DNA of 64,000 nucleotides from contig OY811987.1 in the NCBI GenBank assembly GCA_963681505.1, positions 2,728,124 to 2,792,123 of the forward strand, in the 5' to 3' direction. Below the pieces are notes generated by a model that saw only the letters and a program-made list of their open reading frames with translations, did no database searches and was not told where the DNA came from. Each line of letters begins with the position of its first letter. Within the stretch, counting starts at the first letter, position 1. Both the position numbers and the translations under genes were made by a program. This DNA comes from Eunapius fragilis (taxonomy: Eukaryota > Porifera > Demospongiae > Spongillida > Spongillidae). Shown here piece by piece: positions 38,390-49,321 of this stretch.

Positions 38390-39001
38390 ATGAAATCTGT
38401 ATTGAGTTCTTCAAATAAATCTTCAGGGAAACATGTCATGAAATCGCAAAAGGTGTGCAAATTTTTCCTTACATGTATGTTATTATATTTGACTGTTCAT
38501 GCAATTTTTTTGCAGCAGTGTCCATATTGGGTTAAAGATTTATCACACAGCTACAAGCATAAAACAATTATTGAAACCAACGAAATATTGGCTGATGAGC
38601 ACATTCCAGCTGCACAAAATCTTCTTAAAAAGCAATTTCAACATTTAGCTGGTCTGCAATCTACTCTACTGGTTCAAAATAAGGGATTCTCTCCAGCATT
38701 GATAAGTGATGGATCATTTCAGGAAAGTATGCCCTTATGACATGAATTCACATTTTATTTTATTTATTACATTGCCATGTGCAGTTGTACAGGTGTTGTT
38801 GTACCTGAATGTAACCACTGGGTAACCACCAGCTATCATGAAGGAGAGGTCAGGCTGTATGATAGCAAATTCAACCATGTTTTAATTGATAGCCTGAAAG
38901 AGCAAATTGCTGTAATCATGGAAAAACCAACGGGGATTTTATTTATAACTAAGGCTATAACACCTTTCCAAGGCAGGCATCAATTTTGTCTAGGCAGATA
39001 A
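38390..39001 (+). pseudogene. Ulp1-like cysteine protease fragment, decayed
   Basis: The first piece has LADEHIPAAQNLLKKQFQHL and AGLQSTLLVQNKGF. A GTATGC donor (38730) and a TGTGCAG acceptor (about 38785) remove the stop, after which VQVLL and, one frame over, CNHWVTTSYHEGEVRLYDS and KEQIAVIM follow. The His-Trp of NHW and the Asp of YDS are the expected His and Asp of a Ulp1/C48-type protease; the Cys-containing last part (DCG) is missing. I recall such domains in sponge and cnidarian transposon-linked proteins. The frameshift and missing nucleophile make it non-functional as assembled. Confidence 0.55.
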
Positions 39002-39059
39002 CAGGGGAATCATATATGCATGTACGTCTTGGCAAGATCGACGGGGAGTTAATCATGCC

Positions 39060-39240
39060 TAAGGCTGTAATAGCTCCCGGGAGTCACTTTATCAGAGGGG
39101 ACTCATATATGCCTAGGCATGAGTGACTGGGGAGCCATATATGCCTAGGCGTGAATGACTGGGGAGTCAAATATGCCTAAGCATATTTGACGGGGAGTCA
39201 TATATGCCTAGGCACGAATGACCGGGGAGTCAAAATTTAG
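39060..39240. repeat. 32-bp tandem repeat with an internal palindrome
   Basis: Units of 31-32 bp (GGGGAGTCATATATGCCTAG, GCATGAATGACT) are repeated about five times. Each contains ATGCCTAGGCAT or a variant, a 12-bp palindrome. Inverted relatives lie at about 21347-21402 (GACTCCCCCATATGCC). Confidence 0.8.
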
Positions 39241-41151
39241 GGGAGTCATTGGCGACTATGACACCGGCGCTAAACACACAATTATATGCTGTGTTTATCC
39301 CCTTTGAAAATTTGAAAGGCATTGCACATGAGAAAACAGCCATCATGAAAAATAGGAGTACCACTCCCAATGACAGCACGTACAGAAAAGTACTACAAGA
39401 ATCAGAACCATTGCCATATCCCACTTCTTGGTAACCCTTCTGCTCATATGGAATAAAGTAAAGGTTTAATGGAGAAGATCGATCGCCATGCTGGTGGTCT
39501 CTTTTCTCTTGTATCAATGACATGCTGAACGGGAGAAAGACCTCCATAGTAAATCCCTCGGAAGTGAAGTAAGAAGGTAGAGGGTGACTATGGATGAATA
39601 TAAAGGTATATAAGTGGAAATTCCAAACAAAATAGTGAGATTCCTAAAACTCTTCTTGAAGCTTGTGACAGGGATTCCTTTCCTAACATCCATTTCCTGC
39701 TCGTTTTTTGGCTGCACATTACCTATCTCAAGTGCAGAATCAATACATTTGCAAGATCATTTAATTATTATTGACGTGAATTTTCTGCGTATTTTATGAT
39801 GCAAGTAATAGAAAAAGCGTTGGCGTCTGGGGCTCTGCCACAAGCTCCCTAACTGGGTGGGACGCCCTCCAACACACTGCCCTGCCTGTTTTCATTATCC
39901 ATTAAACATCCCCCACCCACTTTCTAATGTCCTGGGTCCACCCCTGATCATCCTCCGAATATGTAGCATAAAATATAAACAAATTTTGGCCGGTACGGAG
40001 AAAGTGGAGATTTTAAGAGATTCGGAAGTTCCCTTGGTTGAAGTATATATAATATTATTGGATGAAGTGGGTTATGTTGACCACGTTTGTACATATACGT
40101 GTAAACACGAACGCATAGCATGCAGCACCCTTGCATAAACGTACACATTGACATAGTTAATTAGGTGAGTTCCAAAAATGCCGTGTATGCATGTGGTTTG
40201 TGCACAAGGCAATGTTAGCCATGCACTATCACTAATATATGCGATTTAGGTCATCACGCAATCACAACAATGATGGAGATACTTGATTCACTTTTAAAAA
40301 TAGTTCATCAGCTCCGAGAGTATATACAACCCATGTCAATTCAACTATGTGGTGACTATTATATGTATTTGTTTCAACAATTATAATGATAATGTATCAT
40401 ACATGTATTTCTTCACAGGCAATATGGTACATTCCATCCCTAATCACACACACACACACACAGACACACACACACAAACTAGCACACACGCAAGCACACT
40501 CACACATGAATTCTTCTTGACAGTGTTGATTATTACACTGAAACAATAGGTTTGAGGTACTTGGATTGGTGTCAAATGACACATTTTCCAGGTAACAGGT
40601 TTGAACTGCAACATATAATTGATGGATGTTCTGTCATGCCATTAAATTAAAACTGTGAGCCCTGACGGGAACTTTTTGGCTAGCCATATAAAGCTAGCTG
40701 AGCAGAGAATCTGTTCAAATTGCCACATATTCAGTGCGCTGATACGGTGTACATATAATAAGTCTCCAACAAAGAACACACAGTACAGTAAATGAATGTT
40801 CTGTAGCTCTTGTTTTACATTCCATCAATCTTCTCTCCATCTTGTTCTAGCTACACCACGCTGGGTTTAAAAATTACTGGATCAATAAACTGTGCTAAGT
40901 CCATAATATATTACAATCACCTGGTTCTATACACAGAGTCAGTTTCTAAACATAGATGCATACATTTTCTTCTCATACTGTTCGTAATCTTTCTGCTTCT
41001 GGTGCAATATCTGTAATTGTTTTTTGATACCACCATCTGAAAGTTAAAAGAATACGGATTTAACATTACAGTTATTCTCATCCCAGCATATTTATATGCA
41101 CACAGAAAATAAGCATGACAGATAATGCACTATAGTATACATGTAGCTATA
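39241..41151. other. Intergenic stretch
   Basis: Apart from a (CA)n run at about 40446-40478, no supported feature is seen. Short frames lack domains. Confidence 0.45.
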
Positions 41152-41192
41152 GCTCATTGATAGGAAGAGTGCCAGCACACGATTTCCTAAAC
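41152..41192. repeat. 41-bp motif repeated at 46204-46243
   Basis: CTCATTGATAGGAAGAGTGC followed by CAGCACACGATTTCCTAAA recurs with a few changes just before the old gypsy integrase fragment at 46250. Confidence 0.8.
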
Positions 41193-41399
41193 TTCCAACA
41201 GGTAGTAAATGTAATACATATACACTTTTACCAATGCAAAAAATGATTGGGGTATCGTGGTATCCGGAAGTTGTGACCTTTCCAGAAGCTTCTTTAGAGT
41301 GAAAGAAAAGGAAGCCAGATGATGGAATGTACTAAATCCATTGGAAGGCTTAAGAATGGTGTAGAGTATTAATTGTATTGGCATGTCCGCCTGCTAGCT

Positions 41400-42240
41400 T
41401 GAAGTTATCACATTGGCGACGAGGGTTAAAGCCCGACAGGAGAGGAAGTCACATTGGTGATGAGGGTTAAAGCCCAGTAGGAGAGGAAGTCACAGCTACA
41501 CAAGGTGGAGAGAGGGATCTCTTCAGAGAAAGGAGGGTCGGATCCCAGCCCCCTTAGTAGGAAGACAAGCGTCTTGCCAGGCAGTGCACCACCTGGGTAG
41601 GCCATTGCACGAGAAAGAGGGTGACCGTAGTTGTTTTGCCGCTGGAGAGAATTAAGTGTCTCTGCCATCGGGGAGGGAAAAGAGAAACTACAGCTAGGGA
41701 GGGAGAAGAGGAATGGTCTCTACTGTGACGGGGAGAGAGAAGAATCTCTGCCACCCAGTAGAGAGAAGAGTCTCAGCTACCAGGGAGGGAAAAGAGCCCT
41801 TGCCACTAGGGAGGGAGAAGACTCCCTGCTGTTGAAAGCAACGTGAGTTGCACTGTTCCCAGGAACCATTTTTCACCCCCTTTCCGATTTTGCACTCCAA
41901 TTGCACCTGTCCCTCCCTCCCTCCCTCCCTCCCGACACTCTTCAGTGAAAAAAAATGTTACGGCTGGGTGCCTTCAGCGCCATACTTGGCGCTTTGTACC
42001 TATACTACATCTCCTACTGGAGAGAGAAGTACATGAGCCAGTCACAAAAGAGCAGTGAGAGTTAGGAAGTCAGAAGGCAGTTCCAAAGGAAGGGAGTTCC
42101 TGCCCCGCCTCACAGGAGAGGCGAGACCTACTGCCTCTGGAGGAGAGGAGATTCCTTGGGGTGCTGTCACTAGGGGTGATGGGAGTCCTGTCACTGGGGA
42201 GACTAGAGTCCTGTTCCCACTCCTGCTGCCACTGGAGTCC
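41400..42240 (+). repeat. Purine-rich irregular tandem repeats, possible retroelement leader
   Basis: A 44-bp unit (CACATTGGCGACGAGGGTTA, AAGCCCGACAGGAGAGGAAGT) is duplicated at 41409-41492. GGGAGGGA-type units of about 30 bp (CTCTGCCATCGGGGAGGGAA, AAGAG) follow to 41825. TTGGCGACGAGG-type leaders are common after the 5' LTR of gypsy elements; this link is inference. Confidence 0.45.
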
Positions 42241-42322
42241 ATGGAGAGAAAGTGTTCCACACGGAAAGAAAAGGATTGGAATAAGCTGATTCAATATGTT
42301 TTATTTGCGGAGCAATTGTGGT
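42241..42322 (+). pseudogene. Gypsy integrase fragment
   Basis: The frame KDWNKLIQYVLFAEQ aligns with KDWDRLIPYVMFTYRE at about 48799-48844 in the full element. The flanking residues (MERKCSTRKE against MLWKATVQEG) also align. The piece ends 12 bp before the Harbinger insertion. Confidence 0.65.
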
Positions 42323-42526
42323 AGACTGAACTAAAGGTGGCCATACACTAGGCAACATTTCAACGTGCAACATGTTGTGCGCCGAAATGGTGCCTAGTGT
42401 ATGGCCCTACAGTATGTTGCGTCCAACACGCAACATGGTTCCTGGGATTAGAAGGGATGTCTATTCGGAGCAACATTGTTGCCACTAACATCAAAGTACC
42501 GCCATCATACGAAATTGCCAAATAAG

Positions 42527-42698
42527 ATGGCTTCTATCAGCGTTAGCAGTGTTATTTGGACAACGGATTCGATAACTCGCCTCATTGAATTGTACGAGCA
42601 ACGGCCATGCTTGTACAACACAACATTGAAGTCATATTTCAATCACGACCAAAGAAACAAAGCAATGGCTGAGTTGACAGCTGTTTTAAAAGCTACAG
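42527..42698 (+). CDS. MADF/Myb-like DNA-binding protein, exon 1 of Harbinger element (truncated)
   Basis: Starting at the second Met (MASISVSSVIWTTDSI), the frame gives a MADF signature: LIELYEQRPCLYN, then SYFNHDQRNKAM and ELTAVLKATG. It ends at a GTAAAT donor (42699). MADF proteins in Harbinger elements bind the element ends and carry the transposase to the nucleus. The next exon after the acceptor at 42760 stops within a few codons, so the C-terminal half of the domain is lost. Confidence 0.7.
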
Positions 42699-42959
42699 GT
42701 AAATTAATTCTTAGCAGCTGTAACAGCTAACCACTTACATTGTGTGAATAACATTTGCAGGCACCGCACCAAATAATAGCGGCATGTACAGTAACACGAA
42801 TATAGTTTATTTACATAGATCTACATGTACTACCCCCCCCCCCCCCCCAATTATAATATAAAAAATTGTAAATGAAACATAACTGTTGATAGAATGTGAA
42901 GTGGAAGCTAAAATCATGAGCACCAGGGCTCAGTACACCAGGGAAAAGCAAAAATCCTC

Positions 42960-43174
42960 CGAAGTGAAAACAGGGACAGGAACAGATGAGGTGTATGATA
43001 ACTGGATACATCCAGGACCTTCAGCTCTTGCAAAAGATGTTCATACGCTCCATGACTAAGCAACCACTTTTTAACCCACATAGACCTTTCCCTTCGTTTC
43101 CTACGTCGATTCTTCAATGTTATTGCAATTACAGCAGCATAAACTCCAAACAACATCAGCTTCCGCCATGGCAT
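42960..43174 (-). pseudogene. PIF/Harbinger transposase N-terminal fragment
   Basis: The minus-strand start MPWRKLMLFGVYAAVIAITL is followed by NRRRKRRERSMWVKKWLLSH and YEHLLQELKVLDVSSY. The RR-x-WV-(K/R)-x-WL ... YE-x-L-x-x-EL pattern is the typical N-terminus of Harbinger transposases. The DDE domain is missing. Confidence 0.7.
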
Positions 43175-43279
43175 CTTTGTGATGCGCGCGCAAAATGTTG
43201 CCTAGTTCTGAGTAGTATTGTTGCATGCAACCATGTTGCAAGCAACATGTTGCCTAGTGTATGGCCACCTTAATAATTG

Positions 43280-43480
43280 TTTATGTTGTAATGGGGATTT
43301 CCCCTTGGCTCTATTGTTGTGTTGTGTGCGGGCTGAAGACATCCCGCAGTGTAATGCCCTGTGGTGTAATGCAAGGGGGCTATATGTGCATTGAGTTGTG
43401 TACAGAAGATATCTTTCGCAGTGTTGGATTAAAGTTGTCGTGTCCCTGTCTCTGAGGGTATCGATTAGTCCTTCACAAGA
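43280..43480 (+). other. Possible 5' LTR / leader of gypsy copy 1
   Basis: The segment starts TGTTGTAATGGGGATTTCCC, has a GTTGGATTAAAGTT polyadenylation-like motif at 43423-43436, and ends near CTTCA before the gag frame. LTR borders are not proven because no second copy of it is in the window. Confidence 0.3.
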
Positions 43481-43589
43481 GGTGGCAAGCGGCGAGATCG
43501 TCTTCAGTCGGAAACTGTATGGACAGAGCAAGTTGTATCAGTGGATGTCTGTGCGTAAGCATACGAGTCCTCAAGGAGGGACAGCGGAT

Positions 43590-46180
43590 ATGGGCGATAC
43601 AGCAGAGTCAATCGCAGTAATGCATGAACTTTTCTAAAACCTACTAGAGTAGAGGAAGAGGGGAGAAGAGGAAGAGGGGCGCTGACGAGAGCAGGAGCAA
43701 CTAGAGCGTAATGAAGAGAGGAAACAACTAGAGGCACAGTGGGAGTAAGAACGTCTGGAGCATTTAGCGGAAAAGGAATGAGAGAGGCAAAGAAGAGAGG
43801 AAGACTTACGGCCTTGCGACAAGGAGCTGCAGGTACAGATGAAACAGTTTGCAAAGATGTTCGAGTCTATAAAAGCGAAGTCGCAACCTATAGCAGGCAG
43901 ACGTACTGTGTATCAGGAGCTATGTGTGGCGAAACTCACTGATCGTGACGATACTGAAGACTACCTCACAACGTTCGAGCATTTAATGTTGGCGTACAAC
44001 GTCCCATAGGATCGATGGATCTTCAAACTAGCACCTCAGCTGTCAGGTAGGGCACAGCAGGCCTATGCAGTGCTGACCACAGAGGAGGTGCTGAGCTACA
44101 AGGTAGCAGTGATAATTAGGCGCCGAGGAGAGATACCGTCAGTGGTTCGGGAAGTCTCCACTGTCACGTGTTCATTCGCCTGGGGGACTTGGCATACAAG
44201 CGGCTTAAGGGCTTGACAACTGTGGAGCAGGTCAAGGAAGCTACATGTACATGCATTGTCCTGGAACAGCTACTCTATACCCTGGGTCCCTCTGTCAGAG
44301 TGTGGGTAAAAGAGTGGAAGCTGAAGACAGCTCTGGAGGCAGGGCAACTGGTGGACAACTACTCTGAGGCCAGAAAGCAGGCTGCCAAGTAGGACAGACC
44401 CAGTTGAGGATCCGAGTTCATCAGCATCCAGTGAGTAGCCCACTCAGGAGTAGGCTGACAAAGGGGACGGTGACAAGAGGCCACCAAAAGAGATGCATTA
44501 CTTCAGACGAGGGTACCGACACAGTGAGTACCAGTCCCAGGTGACCTGTTACAACTGTGGTAAGCAGGGGCACATTGCTTCAAGATGTTCAGAAAAGGCC
44601 ATGCATTGTGGTGATGGTTGTTGTCATCACAAGGTTGACTTGGTTTAAGGGTGGATCATGGAGGACACAGAGTACTCAACACCCTCATCCACCATGCCCT
44701 GGCACCCCAGGAAAAGATGTTGCAAAGAGAGGCTGTGTACATTCGGTGTGCTCATGGGGACAACGCACTCTACCCACTTGCAAAGGTTGATCTGGTGGTG
44801 ATTAGAGTCCCACTATCAGTGAGGTAGCAGTTTCCAAAACACTTCCTGTATCTGTTTTGTTGGGCACAGATGTACCTGAACTAGTGCAGTTTGTGAGAAC
44901 CAACTCCCAAGACAGTAGAAACCAGGTAGGGTATAAGGCACTGATGATGGTAACGTGGGCAGGAGCAAAGAAGCGAGAGATGGAGGAAAAAATCCAGCAG
45001 CAGTCCTGAGGAGGAAGACTCAGGAGTCAGACCAACGCCAATAACCACTGTGCAGAGGGGAGAGAAACTCACAAAGGGAGATACAGGGGTGAACTCAAGA
45101 GTTTTGTTCATTCGACGATGAATTGTTTGGCGGAAGGTGGTCCAGAGTCAAGTTGACCAGAAGTCAGAAGAGGATGCAGAGGAGAGAATACCAGCAGGAC
45201 ATGCCAGTGGGAGCACTTGACATGTCTGCAGTGAAACAACAGAAGCAGCTGGAGACAGATCCTTCGTTGGTTCAGGTCAGATCTACGTACAGCCACGAGA
45301 GTAAGAGTCACGCTACTATCAATCCAGAGATGGGGTAAGAATATAGCTGGTGCTACCCATGCAGTGTTGAAAGGCAATACTGCAGCTCGCACATGAGGCG
45401 CCACTTGCAGCGCATTTAGGCATGAACAAGACAGCCAAGAGGATTCTAAATCGGTTGTACTGTATACAGGGATGTGCAAGTACTGTCACATCTGCCAGAA
45501 AGCATCAAGGCAGAAGGGAAGCAAGGCTCCCCGCCAATAGTGACGGATCCTTTTCGAGGGGTGGCAACGGACAGTGTTGGACCACTGCCCAGAACACTGT
45601 CTGGGAATCACTACATATTGGTGATGAGCGATTATGCCACCCGCTATCCTGAAGTAGTCCCAGTGAAAGCAATAGACAACCAGTAAAGCAACTAGGGAAG
45701 CAACTTCAAACCACAGCTACTGGCAGAGATCTACCAACTGTTGCATGTGCACCTGATACTGATTACTCCCTACCATCCCCAGACAGGCTGGTTGACAGGT
45801 ATAACAAGACATTAAAGGAAATGTTGCGGCAGATGACGAGGCAAACCAGGTACAATATCTACTTTTTGCCTACGGAGTTCTCCCAGGATTCCACTGGCTT
45901 CTCCCCCTCTGAGCTTTTGTGTACAAGGACCACTGGACATCTTAAAGGAGTGACGAAGGAAACCAAAGAGGTGCAGTGAAAACGTAGTCTCATATGTGTT
46001 GGGAGTATTGGCAGAACAGTGGGACTAACTCTCACTAATAGATGGAGTCCTGCATAGATGAATTGAAGATGCAAATGGGAGCAGCCATCTAAACGTAGTA
46101 CACCAAAAGTAAGTTGGCCCGACAATGCATCGTCCACATGGTGGGACTGCAAGCCATTTGGGGGAAATGAAAACACTGAG
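43590..46180 (+). pseudogene. Ty3/gypsy (Gmr1-like) copy 1: gag, protease, integrase remnants
   Basis: The gag start (MGDTAESIAVMHELF) is followed by DYLTTFEHLML and LAPQLSGRAQQAYA (about 43860-44080), then a zinc knuckle CYNCGKQGHIASRC at about 44550-44592 (C-x2-C-x4-H-x4-C). A protease-like stretch lies at 44640-44890. Integrase follows without any RT between: a CKYCHICQK piece, DPFRGVATDSVGPLPRTLSG with DYATRYPEVVPVKAI (45545-45680), and TPYHPQTG (about 45767). Many stops and shifts. The 3' half with RT and RNase H is absent. The order gag-PR-IN matches copy 2, so it is a family trait. Confidence 0.75.
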
Positions 46181-46203
46181 CTGATAGTATAGCTATATCA
46201 TAT

Positions 46204-46455
46204 CTCATCGATAGAAAGAGTGCCAGCACACGATTTCCTAAAATTTGAACAACTGAGCCGATTACAGGAACGGTTTAACAGGTTGGGGCATGCCAGTGAA
46301 GTGCGTATGTGATGCAAGACATGTTCTCATTGTGCAGCATGGAAGAATCCAACCAATACATGCAGAACACCGTTTCAGAACATAGTAGCTGGGTACCCAA
46401 AGCAGATACGGCAGTGGACATTGTCGGACTATTCCCATTAGATGACTGAAGAAGC
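46204..46455 (+). pseudogene. Old gypsy integrase fragment (zinc-binding domain and core start)
   Basis: In shifting frames the stretch gives LSRLQERFNRLGHASEV, CKTCSHCAAWKNPT, PFQNIVAGYPKQ and AVDIVGLFPLDD. This is the CC half of the HHCC domain and the first Asp region of a gypsy integrase from a family other than the Gmr1-like copies. It stops exactly where the gag frame of copy 2 starts. Confidence 0.65.
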
Positions 46456-47300
46456 AGGTAGCATTGCAGATCTGATGAAGGTAGTGATCGAGGACAGAGG
46501 TCCCAAGAGGCACAGTACCAAGAAGAAAAGAGTCAACAGGAAGCGGTGGAACTGGAGAGGGCTCAGATATGCGAGCAAATGGACATCCTGCGCAGACTAG
46601 TGGAGTCGCGACGGCCGCCTGCTACTCGGACCACTAGTGGAAGTGAGGCAAAGCTGGTAAAGTTGTTGGAGCAGGACGATGTTGAGTCGTATTTAACAAC
46701 TTTCGAGTGCATTATGCAGCGTACGAGGTGAAGGAGGAAAGGTGGGCAGTTAAATTGGCTCCACAGTTGTCGGGTAAGGCACAGCAGGCCTACGCTGCTA
46801 TGAAAGTGGAGGATGCTGGTACCTATCAGCTGTTGAAGGAGGCATGACATCTTGATAGCGAATTGGTAAGCGAGCTTGCTGTGTGAATCACTTATCTTTT
46901 CCTGAAGTGGACAAAGTGCTGCAAATCTATTGAAGAGATCCAGGATCTCATGGTAATGGAGCAGCTGCTGCACACTCTGCCATCAGAAATAAAGGTCTGG
47001 GTAACAGAGAGGAAACCCAAGACGTCGATGGAGGCAGCTGAAATGGCTGACAACTACCTGCGCGCACGGAAACAGCAGAAATATGGACATCAGCAGGAGA
47101 GAAAACCGTGGGCAAATGCGAAAGGTCCACGGGAAGGTGGCAAAAGAATGGACTCGTCTCCGAAACCAGTGGTGAGTGATGGAGGCACCCATAGATCCAC
47201 TTACGGCCAAAGGGAAACCCGGAGGGGATCCATTGCTACAATTGTGGAAAGAAGGGTCACATTTCCCGGAACTGTCCCAGCAACAGGGGCGGATATACGA
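46442..47300 (+). pseudogene. Gag of gypsy (Gmr1-like) copy 2
   Basis: The frame begins MTEEAGSIADLMKVVIEDR, similar to copy 1. KLVKLLEQDDVESYLTTFEC and LAPQLSGKAQQAYAA follow, then VMEQLLHTLPSEIKVWVTE, and after a frameshift the zinc knuckle CYNCGKKGHISRNC (about 47237-47278). Gag packages the RNA. At least three frame breaks are present. No LTR or leader lies directly upstream. Confidence 0.75.
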
Positions 47301-47434
47301 AAGGGGCGTGGCAGATAAAGAGGGGGGTTATAAATGATTTATTCACAACTATCAATGCAGATTGCCTAATTTCCTGCTATGAATAATATTATCGAAGGGC
47401 TGGGAGGGGGAACCCCCCCCCCAAATCCGCTACT
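47284..47434. mobile_element. Small CAGGGGCGGAT-type MITE inserted between gag and protease
   Basis: It starts CAGGGGCGGATA and ends AAATCCGCTACTG, imperfect inverted ends. It contains ATTTATTCACAACT and GGGGGAACCCCCCCCC, like the copy at 28744. It interrupts the link between the zinc knuckle and the protease. Confidence 0.55.
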
Positions 47435-47435
47435 G

Positions 47436-47765
47436 AGCTATGCAGTGTGCTGTATGGAATGGGAGGAAGTGGGACTTAAACATAGTGGTACCGTCGAAGG
47501 AACTGCAGTTCGAGATATCATGCTAGACAAGGGATGCACTAGGACGATGGTGCGAGGAGACCTAGTATCCAAAGACAAGATATTGGAGGGCAAGAGTGCG
47601 GTTGTCCGATGTGCTCATGGAGATACGGTGCTCTATCCATTAGTCCAGGTTTGCACGGAAGTTGATGGGTGTGTAATTAACACTGCGGCGTCTCATACTC
47701 TGTCAATGGCAGTCCTGTTAGGTGTAGATGTGCCAGATCTGTCATCAATTATCCTGTTTCCAAAG
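47436..47765 (+). pseudogene. Retropepsin-like protease of copy 2
   Basis: The frame VEGTAVRDIMLDKGCTRTMV, then GDTVLYPLVQVCTEVDG and AVLLGVDVPDL, follows an aspartic retropepsin. The active-site D-T/S-G reads D-K-G here, so the enzyme would be dead. Confidence 0.7.
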
Positions 47766-47769
47766 GGTA

Positions 47770-49305
47770 AAGACGGAGGAGGTTTCAGAGGCTTTTGTGA
47801 CTACAAGAGCTGGAACTAGGACGAAAGCAAAGGAGGAAAGACGCGACTCGAGAAAGAATGAGCTTTCTGGAGTACGACCAACTCCTGCTTTTGCTGAACA
47901 GACATGGGAACGAGGGACTGAGCTGGATGATACAATATTCCAGGGTGGTAAGCAAAGGCCAACTCAGACCAGAAGCCAGAAACAACAGAACAGGCGGGAG
48001 CACAGGTTGAAAGAGTGTCAAGACCTGCCCATAGACTCATTCCCGGAGATTTCCGCTGAGGTACTGAAGGCACTGCAAGAGGCAGATCCTACACTCAAAG
48101 CTATGCGTGGAATGGGTGGAAAGGAAAAAAGTGAGGATGGAGTCATTGTTAAGTGGAGGGAGGGGTTATTGTATCGTGTGGGGAAGGAAGGAGAGATGCA
48201 GACTAGGGAACAGCTTGTTTTGCTTACGAAGTGTCGCAGGGTAGTAATGAAATTGGCCCATAGCATTCCATTAGCTGGGCACCTGGGGAATCACAATACC
48301 ATGGACCGTACGCTGCAAAGATTCTACCAGCCAACAGTACGAAGAGACGTTGCAGAATTTTGTAAGCATTGTGAGACGTGCCAGAAGTCGTCCAAGTCAA
48401 AGCCCTAACGTGCATCACTCATCTATCTACCAATTGTGGATGAACCTTTCAAAAGGATCGCTATGGATATTGTGGGTCCTCTCCCCAGAAGTCGATCAGG
48501 AAACCGGTATATGTGATTATGCGACCAGGTACCTGGAGGCTGTTGCCATGAGGACTATCGACGCGGAGAATGTGGCAGAAGAACTGGTGAAGCTCTTCGC
48601 AAGAGTGGGGGATCCCTTCTGAGATTCTGACAGATCAGGGGTCGAATTTTACATCCCAACTTCTTGCAGGATTGTATCGATTGCTACACGTTTGCCCGAT
48701 TCGGACGACTCCGTACCACCCACAGACTGACGGGTTGGTTGAGCGGTTCAACCAGACTCTCAAGGCAATGCTATGGAAAGCAACGGTACAGGAAGGGAAG
48801 GATTGGGACCGGCTCATTCCGTATGTGATGTTCACTTACAGAGAAGTGCCTCAGTGCTCCACAGGGTTTTCACCATTTGTGCTACTGTATGGGACAGATG
48901 TACGAGGACCACTTGATGTTCTGAAGGAATCATGGGAGGCAACCGAGAAGAGCGGTGAAAGCGTGGTGTCCCACATCTTATCCATAAGAGAAGATGGAAA
49001 GCATGTCGGCGCTGGTGTGTGAGAATTTGGAAAAGGCACAAGATACCCAAAAGCGTTGGTATAACAAGAACGCTCGCCTGAGAGTCTTTAACGAAGGACA
49101 CAGTGTGTTAATACTACTGCCTACGTCACCCAATGCGCTGATGGCTCAACGGCAGGGACCGTACAGGGTGCTCAAGCAGGTTGGCAAGGTCACGTATTGC
49201 ATCGACATGAATGACCGACGTAAACGAACGAGGGTATTTCACGTAAATATGTTTCAGGATAGCAGCACACACAGGTTGTTGGATGGGCCGAAGATATTGA
49301 GGTAG
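47770..49305 (+). pseudogene. Integrase of gypsy (Gmr1-like) copy 2, upstream of RT
   Basis: The zinc-binding domain is AHSIPLAGHLGNHNTMDRTL with CKHCETCQKSS (H-H-C-C, about 48256-48395). The catalytic core shows FKRIAMDIVGPLPRS (first Asp), ILTDQGSNFTS (second Asp) and DGLVERFNQTL (Glu), spread over shifted frames. A GPY/F module follows (QGPYRVLKQVGKVTYCIDMN, RVFHVNM). Integrase lies directly after protease and before RT, which is the reverse of the usual Ty3/gypsy order. Integrase inserts the element cDNA. Frameshifts near 48410, 48505 and 48617 inactivate it. Confidence 0.85.
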
Positions 49306-49321
49306 ACATGCAGGACGAAAT

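Larger units (their letters stand above)
42335..43270. mobile_element. PIF/Harbinger element, internally deleted, TAA target duplication
   Basis: The terminal inverted repeats match perfectly for 24 bp (AGGTGGCCATACACTAGG, then CAACAT) and are flanked by TAA on both sides (42332-42334 and 43271-43273), the classic 3-bp target of PIF/Harbinger elements. Inside are two convergent coding remnants, a MADF-type DNA-binding protein on plus and a transposase N-terminus on minus. These are the two proteins that such elements need. The middle and the catalytic DDE core are gone, so it is non-autonomous. It sits between a gypsy fragment and gypsy copy 1. Confidence 0.92.
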
